NCBI GenBank assembly: GCA_903909435.1
Contig: CAIVVT010000301.1
Coordinates: 62,001-126,000 of the forward strand
DNA length: 64,000 nucleotides
Reading direction: 5' to 3'
Source of the DNA: an uncultured Acidobacteriia bacterium
Lineage (GTDB): Bacteria > Acidobacteriota > Terriglobia > Bryobacterales > Bryobacteraceae
Part shown: piece by piece, positions 25,622-36,100 of the stretch
Layout of the letters: each line of letters opens with the position of its first letter
Position numbering within the stretch: position 1 is the stretch's first letter
Notes under the pieces: model-generated
Told to the model about the DNA's origin: nothing
What the model saw: only the letters and a program-made list of their open reading frames with translations
Database searches by the model: none
Made by a program: the position numbers and the translations under genes

Positions 25622-26107
25622 ATGCTCGCAAAATCTCTCTCCAGAATTGGACTCTCGGTCGCGCTGTTGTGCGTTTGGGGCACACAATCGGCATCGGCCA
25701 ACGTAATCTATGACTACAGTTACAATTTCAGGTTTGTTTCAACGACCCTGGAATATTCCTCGCCTGTCTACATCACCACGCCGACCGACGTTCTATTAGC
25801 CAATCTCACGTTCGCCTTCTGCACCGGCGGATGTCCGACGACCTTCCATTTTGGACCCGCCTCGCCGTCTTCGCTTGGCTTCGATATCGCCTTCGATAAT
25901 CTGTTTCCCGCCGGCGCGCTAACCCACAACGGCACTTACAACGAGCTGCTGTTCTTCGACAGCCTCACCGTCTCAGGCTCCCCGGCTCCGACCGTTCCCG
26001 AGCCGGCATCAGCAGCACTCGCCGCTCTAGGTCTCGTAGTCCTTGCGCTCCGGCAGATGAGGACGCGCAGCAGGAGCGGGCTCGGCACGCCGTCGTCGCG
26101 ACTGTAG
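25622..26107 (+). CDS. PEP-CTERM sorted exported protein
   Basis: A 161-residue protein with an N-terminal Sec signal (LSVALLCVWGTQSASA) and a C-terminal PEP-CTERM anchor: VPEPASAALAALGLVVLALR followed by a basic tail. Such proteins are processed by exosortase and linked to surface polysaccharide. The central part is rich in Thr, Ser, Phe and Tyr strands, with CTGGC as the only cysteines. An ATG 15 bases upstream (25607) is an alternative; TACAAT at 25596-25601 looks like a -10 box, which favours the later start. No exosortase gene is in the window. Confidence 0.78.
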   Translation: MLAKSLSRIGLSVALLCVWGTQSASANVIYDYSYNFRFVSTTLEYSSPVYITTPTDVLLANLTFAFCTGGCPTTFHFGPASPSSLGFDIAFDNLFPAGALTHNGTYNELLFFDSLTVSGSPAPTVPEPASAALAALGLVVLALRQMRTRSRSGLGTPSSRL

Positions 26108-26452
26108 GCGTCTCACGCTCAGGTTGAATTCGCATTGACCTGGATCGAGCGGCAAACCGCCCTGGGCAATGAGGCGAAGAGTTGCTCGATTCCAGGCCTC
26201 AGCGTTTGCGCGCTATTCTCGCGTTCCCCTTATCGAACGAGCGCGAGAATGCCGCGAGATGAATCAACCGGCTGAAACGCATCGCCTCTCTCGCTCACGC
26301 GAGAATCCTGTTCCAGGTTTCTCTGTCGGTCTTCCGGTCCGGCGCCTTCCACACTCATGTCTTGAGCCTCAGCTTCCGGAAGGGGGGTGCTTGCACCCGC
26401 AATTCAGATGTGATTGTCTGATTAGCGTCAACAGACGGACTGGAGGCATAGT
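26108..26452 (+). promoter_or_regulatory. hydrogenase operon upstream region with palindromic sites
   Basis: This 345-base gene-free stretch precedes hoxE. ATTCTCGCG (26215-26223) and CGCGAGAAT (26242-26250) form an inverted repeat with an 18-base gap, and CGCGAGAAT recurs at 26298-26306. A second palindrome, GGGTGC-TT-GCACCC, lies at 26385-26398, about 55 bases before the start codon. They could be operators. I see no convincing -35/-10 pair, no -24/-12 box and no small gene. Confidence 0.4.
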
Positions 26453-27001
26453 ATGGCTGCCGCTTCATCCACCCACTCGCTCCTCAGGCCTGAGGAGCAG
26501 GACTTCCTAGACGGTCTGATACGCAAGCACCAGGGACAACCCGGCATGTTGCTAGCGATTCTGGAGGCTATCCAGGAGCGGCAACCGAATCACTACCTGC
26601 AGCCGGAGGTGCTTGAATACCTCGCGGCGCGCACGGGCATCCCCGGGTCACAGATCTACAGCGTGGTTACGTTCTACGCTCTGTTCAACCTGCGTCCGCA
26701 GGGCGAACATTCGGTCTGCATCTGCCGCGGCACGGCCTGCCATACGCGTGGATCCAGAACCCTGCTGGAGCGCGTGAAGCTTCAGCTGGGGTTACAGGAC
26801 GGTGACGACGACGGCAGTGCCGATAAGGTGACGGCTACGACCGCCGACAAGAAGTTTACGCTGCGCACCGTGGCGTGTTTCGGGCAGTGCGCGTTGGCGC
26901 CGGTGGTCGAGGTGGATCACAACATCCTGAGCCACGTGAACGAGCGTGCCCTGGAGCGCGAGATCGATCACCTGAGGGAGAATCGCGATGAGGCGAATTG
27001 A
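26453..27001 (+). CDS. hoxE: NuoE/HoxE-like 2Fe-2S diaphorase subunit
   Basis: A 182-residue thioredoxin-like ferredoxin of the NuoE/HoxE type. Its helical N-terminus (QPGMLLAILEAIQERQPNHY) and YSVVTFYALFNLRPQG are family marks. The cluster cysteines are CRGTACHTRGS and VACFGQCALAPVV. An insertion at about residues 117-132 (DGDDDGSADK) is acidic. It passes electrons between the flavin subunit and the rest of the hydrogenase, or is the bifurcation side cluster. ATG 26453 has GGAGG seven bases upstream. It overlaps the hoxF fusion gene by 14 bases and is the first gene of the operon. Confidence 0.93.
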   Translation: MAAASSTHSLLRPEEQDFLDGLIRKHQGQPGMLLAILEAIQERQPNHYLQPEVLEYLAARTGIPGSQIYSVVTFYALFNLRPQGEHSVCICRGTACHTRGSRTLLERVKLQLGLQDGDDDGSADKVTATTADKKFTLRTVACFGQCALAPVVEVDHNILSHVNERALEREIDHLRENRDEAN

Positions 27002-30000
27002 CGACCTGAGCAGCTTCCACGCGGCCCGCGAAGCGGGTCTGGCGAAGCTGATGCCGAACGTGCCCCGCATCGCAGTGGGCATGGGAACGTGCGGAACCGG
27101 CAACGGCGCGGAGGCGGTGTACCATGCGTTCGCAGACCAGATTCAGGGCCGCGGCTTAGGCTACAAGCTCGTTCGCACGGGTTGCTTCGGCGCGTGCTCC
27201 GAGGAACCGCTGGTCAACGTGCGGCTGCCCGGGAAGCCGCTGGTCGTGCTGCATCGCGTGCAGGCCAGCGATGTGACCGCGATCCTGGACGACATCGCGG
27301 CGGGCCGGATTCCGGCCGAACTCGCGCTCTGCAAGATCGAAGAGTGGGACCACATTACGTCGCACGTGCAGTACGGCTGCGACTACCGCGAGATTCCGCT
27401 GTGGAATGAGATCCCGTTCTTCCAGGGCCAGAAGAAACTGGTGCTGCGGCACTGCGGATTGATCAGCCCGCTCGACATCGAAGAGTACATCGCGGTGGGC
27501 GGGTACGAGGCGCTGTACAAGGTCCTGATCGACAGCGATCCGGAGCGTGTAATCGAGCAGATCAAGCTCGCCAAGCTGCGCGGCAGAGGTGGCGCGGGCT
27601 ACCTCACGGGTCTCAAGTGGGAGATGATGCGCAAGGCGCAGTCCGGGCAGAAGTATCTCATCTGCAACGCCGACGAAGGCGACCCCGGCGCGTACATGAA
27701 CCGCAACGAAATCGAGAGCGATCCGCACAGCCTGATAGAGGGCATGACGATCGGCGGATTCGTCACGGGCGCCACGGAGGGCATCCTCTACGTGCGCGCC
27801 GAATACCCGCTGGCCGTGCACCGGCTGCAGCAGGCGATCGAGCAGGCCGAAGGCTGTGGACTGCTGGGTGAAAACATCCTTGGCCGCGGATTCAGTTTCA
27901 AACTGAGCATGGTGGAAGGCGCGGGCGCATTCGTCTGCGGCGAGGAAACTGCCCTCATCCGCTCGCTGGAGGGCAAAGCCGGCAGACCGACGCCTCGACC
28001 GCCCTATCCCGCGCAGAAGGGCCTGTACGGGAAGCCGACCAACATCAACAACGTCGAGACCTGGTACAACGTAGCCCCGATCGTGATTCGTGGTGCGAAC
28101 TGGTTCCAGGAGACGGGTAGCGCCAAGAGCCCCGGAACGAAGGTCTTCTCACTCGTAGGCAAGGTCCAGCGAACGGGCCTGGTGGAGATGCCGCTGGGGA
28201 CACCGCTGAAGACTTTCGTTTACGACGTCGGCGGCGGCGTGGCGCCCGGCCGGAGCGTGAAGTCCGTGCAGACGGGCGGCCCCTCGGGCGGCTGCATTCC
28301 GCAGGACATGTTCGATACCCCGGTGGATTACGAGACGCTGGCGCAACTCGGCTCCATTATGGGGTCGGGCGGCATGGTGGTGATGGACGAAGACAACTGC
28401 ATGGTGGATGTGGCGCGCTTCTTCGTCGAATTCACGCATTCGGAGTCGTGTGGAAAGTGCGTACCCTGCCGCAGCGGGCTGGACCAGTCGCTGCGCATCC
28501 TGAACAAGTTCACGCGAGGCCAGGCCACCGAGGCCGACCTGGTGACGCTCGACGAGATCAGCCGGATGATCCGGGACATGTCGTTGTGCGGGCTCGGGCA
28601 GACCGCGCCGAATCCGGTACTGACGACGATCCGGCATTTCAGAAACGAGTTTGAGGACCATCTGCGCGCCAAACGCTGCCGCGCCGGAGTGTGCGAAGAT
28701 CTGGCGCTGAGCCCGTGCGAAAACTCCTGCCCGCTGCACATGAACATCCCGCGCTTCCTCGAATTACTCAAGGAAGACCGTACAGAGGATGCGTTCCTCA
28801 GCGTGATCCTGGATAACCCTCTACCTGCATCGACAGGCCGGGTGTGCCAGCATCCCTGCGACAATCGCTGCCGCAGAGCTGGGGTGGATGACGCGGTGAA
28901 CATGCGCGATGTGCACCGCTTCATTGCAGACTCGGCCTTCGCCGACGACGCGCTGTACGCCCGGGCCATGGCCCGGCTGCTAGCCGTCCGCAAGGCGGCC
29001 ACCGGCAAGAAAGTCGCGATCATCGGAGCCGGACCGACTGGCCTGGCTTGCGCTTACTACCTGTCACTGCTTGGCCACGAGGCCGTGATCTACGAGTCCA
29101 ACGCGGCGGCGGGCGGTATGTTGCGCTACGCTTTGCCTGACTATCGGCTGCCCAAGGACACGCTCGACCGCGAGATCGGGATCATCGAGGGCGCTGGCGT
29201 GAAGTTCGTCTTCAACACCGTAGTAGGCCGCGACGTGATGTTGAACGACCTGGCCGGTGAGTACGACGCGGTGTTCCTGTCCATCGGAACGTGGAAGGAA
29301 TCGTGGGTCTACCTGCCGGGCACGGAACTGACAGGAGTGATCCCGGCGCTGCCGTTCCTGGAAGCCGTGGCCAAGCAGCAGCCTGTCACCGTAGGACGCA
29401 AAGTCACGGTGATTGGCGGCGGCAATGCGGCCATCGATTCGGCGCGCACGGCGCTGCGGCTGGGCGCTGAAGTGACCATCCTCTACCGGCGCGAACGCAA
29501 GGACATGCCGGCGATTCCGGAGGAAACCGAAGCGGCCGAGGCCGAAGGCGCCAAGATCGTCTTCCTCGCTGCCCCGCACCGGATTGTGGGCGACGCCGAG
29601 GGGCGCGTCAAGGCGATTGAGGCGGTGAAGACGCGGCTCGGGGAGTACGATTCGTCCGGTCGCAGACGGCCGGTGCCGACGGGTGAAGTCATCCGCTTCG
29701 CCTGCGACACGGTCGTGCTCGCGGTCGGGGAAACGGTGGACCTCGATTTCGTTAAGGCCAGCGGCCTGAAGTTGCAGGAGAGCGGCACCATGCTGGAAGT
29801 GGACCGCTACTCGCTCGAGACCAGCCGCAAAAACTTCTACGCCGGCGGCGATCTGATCACGGGCGCTTCCAACGTCTCCAATGCCATGGGCTACGGGAAG
29901 AAGGCGGCCCGCAACATCGACCAGCGGTTGATGGCCGAGAAACGCTGGTCGCAACTCTGGCCGGATTTCGAGTATGCGCAGTCGGCGCCGCATCACCCTA

Positions 30001-30146
30001 GCGAAAGCGGACGGCACCATGTTCGCGAAGTGGACGCCGCCGTCCGCGCGAAGACGTTCCACGAAGCGACCTTGGGTCTGACTCCCGTGGAAGCGATGGA
30101 AGAGACTTGCCGGTGCTTGCGCTGCGATGTCCGCAACGGGGACTAG
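26988..30146 (+). CDS. hoxF: HoxF/NuoF diaphorase fused to a GltD/NfnB-type NAD(P)H oxidoreductase
   Basis: A 1052-residue fusion. Residues 25-120: thioredoxin-like domain with only three cysteines (Cys35, 66, 70). About 130-560: NuoF core with FMN loop GRGGAGYLTGLKW, NADH loop CNADEGDPGAYMNRNE, and 4Fe-4S cysteines in ESCGKCVPCRSG and SLCGLGQ. About 560-655: GltD-type Fe-S domain (RCRAGVCEDL, SPCENSCPLHMN, GRVCQHPCDNRCRR). About 675-1000: FAD motif VAIIGAGPTGLA, second nucleotide motif VTVIGGGNAAIDSA with YRRERKDMPA, whose arginines favour NADP(H), and FYAGGDLITGASNV. The C-terminus CRCLRCD resembles NfnB/GltD ends. NuoE + NuoF + NfnB is the make-up of Stn-type transhydrogenases. It should link H2 turnover to both NAD(H) and NADP(H). 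ATG 26988 has GGGAG seven bases upstream. Confidence 0.92.
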   Translation: MRRIDDLSSFHAAREAGLAKLMPNVPRIAVGMGTCGTGNGAEAVYHAFADQIQGRGLGYKLVRTGCFGACSEEPLVNVRLPGKPLVVLHRVQASDVTAILDDIAAGRIPAELALCKIEEWDHITSHVQYGCDYREIPLWNEIPFFQGQKKLVLRHCGLISPLDIEEYIAVGGYEALYKVLIDSDPERVIEQIKLAKLRGRGGAGYLTGLKWEMMRKAQSGQKYLICNADEGDPGAYMNRNEIESDPHSLIEGMTIGGFVTGATEGILYVRAEYPLAVHRLQQAIEQAEGCGLLGENILGRGFSFKLSMVEGAGAFVCGEETALIRSLEGKAGRPTPRPPYPAQKGLYGKPTNINNVETWYNVAPIVIRGANWFQETGSAKSPGTKVFSLVGKVQRTGLVEMPLGTPLKTFVYDVGGGVAPGRSVKSVQTGGPSGGCIPQDMFDTPVDYETLAQLGSIMGSGGMVVMDEDNCMVDVARFFVEFTHSESCGKCVPCRSGLDQSLRILNKFTRGQATEADLVTLDEISRMIRDMSLCGLGQTAPNPVLTTIRHFRNEFEDHLRAKRCRAGVCEDLALSPCENSCPLHMNIPRFLELLKEDRTEDAFLSVILDNPLPASTGRVCQHPCDNRCRRAGVDDAVNMRDVHRFIADSAFADDALYARAMARLLAVRKAATGKKVAIIGAGPTGLACAYYLSLLGHEAVIYESNAAAGGMLRYALPDYRLPKDTLDREIGIIEGAGVKFVFNTVVGRDVMLNDLAGEYDAVFLSIGTWKESWVYLPGTELTGVIPALPFLEAVAKQQPVTVGRKVTVIGGGNAAIDSARTALRLGAEVTILYRRERKDMPAIPEETEAAEAEGAKIVFLAAPHRIVGDAEGRVKAIEAVKTRLGEYDSSGRRRPVPTGEVIRFACDTVVLAVGETVDLDFVKASGLKLQESGTMLEVDRYSLETSRKNFYAGGDLITGASNVSNAMGYGKKAARNIDQRLMAEKRWSQLWPDFEYAQSAPHHPSESGRHHVREVDAAVRAKTFHEATLGLTPVEAMEETCRCLRCDVRNGD

Positions 30147-30173
30147 GCGAGGAAGGAACGGAGAGAACTAGCC

Positions 30174-30884
30174 ATGCCAAACATGATCTCGCTCCGCATT
30201 GACGGCGAGTTGGTCCGCGTCGAAGAGGGTCACACCATCTTCCAGGCGGCCGAGGCAGCCGGGAAGCAAATCCCCGGCCTGTGCCAGATGAAGGGTCTTT
30301 CGCCGGTGGGAGCCTGCCGCCTGTGCGTGGTGGAACTGGCGGGCGTGAACCGCCTGCTCCCTTCTTGCACCACCCCTGCCCAGGAGGGCATGTCCGTCAC
30401 GACTCAATCCGCAAGGATCAAGTCCTACCGCCGCATGATCGTTGAACTCCTGCTGGCTGAACGCAATCACATCTGTGCCGTCTGCGTGTCGAACAACCAC
30501 TGCGAACTGCAGGCGCTGGCGATGAAGCTGGGGGTGACGCACGTCCGCTACACGTACGCGTACCGCTCTTTCCCCGTGGACACCAGCCACCCGCGTTTCG
30601 TGCTCGACCACAACCGCTGCATCGTCTGCACGCGCTGCGTGCGGGTCTGCGCGGAGATGGAGGGCGCGCACGTGTGGGATGTGATGGGGCGGGGGGTCGG
30701 CTCGCGCCTCGTGTGCGAACTGAACCGCAGCTGGGGCCAGGCGTCGTCCTGCACAGGCTGTGGAAAGTGCGTGCAAGTCTGCCCCACCGGCGCGCTCGCT
30801 GAAAAGGGCTGTGCGGTCGAGGAAATGATCAAGCGCGGCCAGTCGATCAGCCGGCTGGCGGAAACGCGGGGAGGTGTCCTATGA
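30174..30884 (+). CDS. hoxU: HoxU-type Fe-S subunit of the hydrogenase diaphorase
   Basis: A 236-residue homologue of the N-terminal part of NuoG. In order: a 2Fe-2S ferredoxin domain (GLCQMKGLSPVGACRLC, then SCTTPAQEG), the His-Cys 4Fe-4S motif (NHICAVCVSNNHCEL), and two 4Fe-4S sites (NRCIVCTRCVRVCAEMEG; SSCTGCGKCVQVCPTGAL). All expected ligands are present, so it can wire the flavin module to HoxY. ATG 30174 has GGAGAG about eight bases upstream. Its stop overlaps the hoxY start by ATGA. Confidence 0.94.
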   Translation: MPNMISLRIDGELVRVEEGHTIFQAAEAAGKQIPGLCQMKGLSPVGACRLCVVELAGVNRLLPSCTTPAQEGMSVTTQSARIKSYRRMIVELLLAERNHICAVCVSNNHCELQALAMKLGVTHVRYTYAYRSFPVDTSHPRFVLDHNRCIVCTRCVRVCAEMEGAHVWDVMGRGVGSRLVCELNRSWGQASSCTGCGKCVQVCPTGALAEKGCAVEEMIKRGQSISRLAETRGGVL

Positions 30885-31423
30885 GTGCGGCAGCGGTGAA
30901 GGCGCGCGTGGCGACCGTGTGGCTGGACGGCTGCTCCGGATGCCACATGTCGCTGCTCGACATCGACGAGGCGCTGGCGGTACTGGCCGGACGAATCCGG
31001 CTCGTGTTTGGCCCTCTGGTGGACGCGCAGGAGTTCCCTGAAGAGGTGGACGTGACGCTGGTGGAGGGTGCGGTCAGCAGCCAGGACGACCTGCGTTTGC
31101 TGCAGGCTATCCGGCAGCGCACCAAGCTGTTGATCGCTTTGGGCGACTGCGCGGTGACCGGAAACGTACCGTCTATGCGCAACGGACTTCCGGTGAAGAA
31201 GATGCTCGAGAGCATTTACATCCAGGGCGTGACGACCGCACCGGGCGTACCCAAGACGGGCGTACCGTCGCTTTTGAAGCACGCCAGCCCGCTGCATGAG
31301 AGCGTGCGGGTGGACCTGCACGTGCCCGGGTGCCCGCCCAAACCCGAGGCTATCGCGTTCGTCCTGAAAGAGCTGCTGGACGGCCGTAAGCCCGACCTGA
31401 CGGGCCAGGTGAAGTTCGGATAG
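30881..31423 (+). CDS. hoxY: NiFe hydrogenase small subunit, group 3d-like
   Basis: A 180-residue small subunit with a single proximal 4Fe-4S cluster, as in HoxY. Ligands are Cys18 and Cys21 in WLDGCSGCHMSLLDIDE, the Cys in ALGDCAVTGNVPSMRNG, and the Cys in VPGCPPKPEAI. No twin-arginine signal is present, so it is cytoplasmic. It starts with ATG inside the hoxU stop (ATGA) and has GGGGAGG upstream; hoxH follows after 12 bases. Confidence 0.95.
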   Translation: MSAAAVKARVATVWLDGCSGCHMSLLDIDEALAVLAGRIRLVFGPLVDAQEFPEEVDVTLVEGAVSSQDDLRLLQAIRQRTKLLIALGDCAVTGNVPSMRNGLPVKKMLESIYIQGVTTAPGVPKTGVPSLLKHASPLHESVRVDLHVPGCPPKPEAIAFVLKELLDGRKPDLTGQVKFG

Positions 31424-31435
31424 GAGTTTCAAATC

Positions 31436-32857
<1,422 letters not shown>

Positions 32858-32890
32858 GCACCTCGCTGCGTTGGCAGGAATGCGCAAGTA

Positions 32891-33046
32891 GGACAGACGA
32901 TCGCTTGCGTCGTCTGTCAGCGAGCGCGCGCGGGACCGGCACCACTGCACTTTGGCTCCCACGGGGCAGGCCCCTATTGGGGTGGCCACCCGATTAGCCG
33001 TTTCTTTCAGCCGGCGCATGACAGACGACCCAAACTATCGTCTGTC
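32891..33046. repeat. paired hairpins downstream of the hydrogenase operon
   Basis: GACAGACGA-N9-TCGTCTGTC occurs twice, at 32892-32918 and 33020-33046, with different loops. Because the arms extend differently (GGACAGACGAT ... ATCGTCTGTCC on the outside; GTCGTCTGTCA ... TGACAGACGAC on the inside), the outer and inner arms also pair across the 101-base interior. This is the look of a REP/BIME-like or small MITE-like element. No T-run is present. Confidence 0.7.
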
Positions 33047-33081
33047 CCACCGCTGAGCTGTGCTGTGGAGGCCAAAAGCAA

Positions 33082-33109
33082 AAGGGCGGCCCCTTGCGGG
33101 ACCGCCCTT
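33082..33109 (-). terminator. intrinsic terminator of the TonB receptor gene
   Basis: AAGGGCGG (33082-33089) pairs with CCGCCCTT (33102-33109); on the minus strand the stem is followed by TTGCTTTTGG. It lies 33 bases after the receptor stop codon. Confidence 0.8.
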
Positions 33110-33141
33110 CGCGTTTGGTTGATTGTCGGTTCAGGCAGTTC

Positions 33142-36100
33142 TCAGAAGTAGAACTTGATAGCGGCCTGAACGATGCGGTGACCCTGCTTCTGGTCGGCAA
33201 CGCCGAACAGGCTGTTCTGGTTCTGACCAGCCGAATTGAAGTTGAGAGTCAGGTTGCTGTTGTTCGGGAACGACCACAGCGGGTGGTTCAGGAAGTTGTA
33301 CGCGTTGAAGCGCAACTGCAACTTCTTGGATTCACCCATCTGGAAGTTCTTGAACAAGCCGAGGTCGGCGTTGAAGAACGCGGGACCGTAGACCACTGGA
33401 CCCGCAGTCGGGCCGTTCGCGCCGCGAGTCAGGCCGGGCATGGTGAAGCAAGATCCATTGACGAACTGGTTCTTGCCCAAGCCGGATCCCGGGTTGCAGG
33501 TAACGGTCGGGTTCAACTGCATGTTGGTGGTGCCGAGGATCGAGGTGTTGCTGATTCCGACTTTGTTGCTAGCCGCATAACCAGGGGCATACACGCCGCT
33601 GGGGAGCACCATGTTCCACTGGCCGTTGGCTTCGTTCGCCGTCAGGTTCGGGCCGCTCTGCCACTGCAGAATACCGGAGAGCTGCCACCCGTTGATGACC
33701 CCGCCCGCCATCTTATTCTTCGTGAAGTTGCCCATCTCAATCGAATACGCCGAATTGAAGACGTGCTTGCGGTTCTGGTTGGCGACGCCGTAGTTGTTGG
33801 CCATGTTGAACTGATCTCCCTGGCCGCTGTTGATAATGCCCATCGTCTTGCCAAACGTGTAGTTGGCGTTGATGTTGTAACGGCCCTTCGAACGCAGCCA
33901 GGTGGTCTGGAAGGCGTTGAAGTTCTGGTACAGGTTGTGGGCAACGATGTTCACGTCACCGTAGACCTTGTATTGGCGCAGAGCGTTCTGCTGGCCGCTG
34001 TCGGTCGGGTTGGCTACGCTGAACAGCGCACCATACGGGATTGTGTTGATGTTGGTGCCCTGGCTGGGGTTGGTGTTGATCAGGTCGCCGCTCTGGTTGC
34101 CGACGTAGGCGACTTCCAGCAAGCTCGACCAGGGCATCTTCTGCGCGATGGTGAAGCTGTAGCTGTCGGTGTAGGGCGTCTTGTTATCGGTCGGGTTGAG
34201 GCCCTGAATACCGATCGTTCCCTGCCCGCCCAGCGGGTTGATCGAGTCGAGCGCGGCCAACGTCGTGTTGCTGACGCTGGAAACGATCTCGCCACCGGTC
34301 ACGCCGAGGCCCGTCGTGAACTGGCCCGTGTGATAGAAGAATCGGCCCCAGCCGCCGCGGAGGACGGTGTTGCCCTTACCAAAGATGTCGTAAGCCATGC
34401 CGAAGCGCGGCGAAACATACATGCCCTTGGTGGGGAATACACTATTGGGAATCGCTGAATTGACTGCATGCCAGGTGAACCCGTCATACGCGCCAGCCGA
34501 ACCGGCCGGGTTGTACAAGCTCGGGCTGAACTGAGCGTAGCCCTTGCCCAGGTTGTCCTGCCAGGGTTGGAAGTGCGAACCGCGAACGCCCAGGTCCAGG
34601 GTCAACTTGCGGTTGACCTTCCAGGAATCCTGCACGAACACCTCGTAGGTGTTGTAGGTGATGTCGTTCAGGCGGTTCTTGTTCTGCTCGGAATCCGAGG
34701 CAACTCTGCCTGCCATCAAGTCACCGTAGACGCTGCCGGTCGTTGTGCCGCCCCAGTTGGCAAATGCCAGTTGCTGGTTCGTGTTGCCGCTATCCGGCTG
34801 GGCATTGCGGATGTATTCCCAGAATGCGCCGACCTTCAGCGTGTGCGTGCCCCAAACCTTGGTAACGCTGTCGCTGATGGTAGGCAGCCACTTGTCGGCA
34901 TACAGGCCCTTGCTAGGACCGCCGAGTTCGAAGCCGCCGGGGTTCAGGATAGTGGCCAGCTCACCGCCCCATCCGGTGATGGACGGGATCTGAGTGACGC
35001 CATTGTGGAACATGCCCTGGTAGGGATAGCCGACCGTGGAACGTTCAACCTTCTTGGGATCCTTGAACACGTTCGGGAAGCCGATGAAGGTGTAGCCGAA
35101 AACGAACTCGTTCGTCATCGTCGGGCTGAAAACGTGGGTCAAAGAAGCGGTCCAGGAGTCCGACTGATTCTTGCCGAGAACCGGGGTCGGATACGGAACC
35201 TGGTTACCATTGCGCCACCACAGGCCGACCGGGAACTGCTGTGTTTCGCGCTGCATGTTGTAGCGCATATACAGCTTCGTGTTGTCGCTGATGTTGTAAT
35301 CGACGCGCGACATCCACTGCAGCGAGTTCTGGTCGAAAATCGAATCGCTCAGGTAGTTCGCGCCGCCCGTGTTGGAGTCGAGGGTCCGGGTCGGTCCCGG
35401 AATCAGCTTGGCCATTGCCACGCCGCCCGGATCGAGCTGCGCAGCCGGGATGATCGCGTTGGGAAACGTGGTGGAGTTCAGCGTCTGTGCGGGACCGCCG
35501 CTGGTGGTGTGGTTGCCGAGCTTGGCGAGTTCGGCCGGCGTGAAATTGCCGCCGATCATGCCGGGGGTCGGAACCGTCACCTGCAACAGGCCGGTGTCCA
35601 GTGTCTGGAAGAAGTACTCAAACCCGGTGAAGAAGAACAGCTTGTCCTTGTTCTTATTCAGATTCGTACCCGGGATGACTACCGGGCCGCTCAGCGTGCC
35701 GCCGGGGAAATAGTACTTGCTCTGCGGAATCGCCTGGCCGACCGAATTGTTCAATGCGTCGTTCGCGTTCATCGTGTAGTTGCGGGCATAGAAGTACCCG
35801 GAACCGTGGAAGTCGCGACCGCCGGACTTAGCTACCGAACTGATAACCGCGGGGCCCTTCTGGCTGTCCGCGCCGTAGTTCGACATCAAAACCTTGAATT
35901 CAGAGATCATTTCCGAGTTCGGGTTCACGGGCGTTGCGCAATTGCAGCCCGGGTCGGATACGTGCGCGCCGTCAGCGGTGATGTCCAGCGTATTGCCGGG
36001 CAGGCCGTTGTAGGAGAATGCGTTGTTCAACGGGCTCTGGCTGCCGCCGTCGCCGTTGCCGTTGATACCAATAACTTCGCCGCTGAACGATGCTTTGTTC

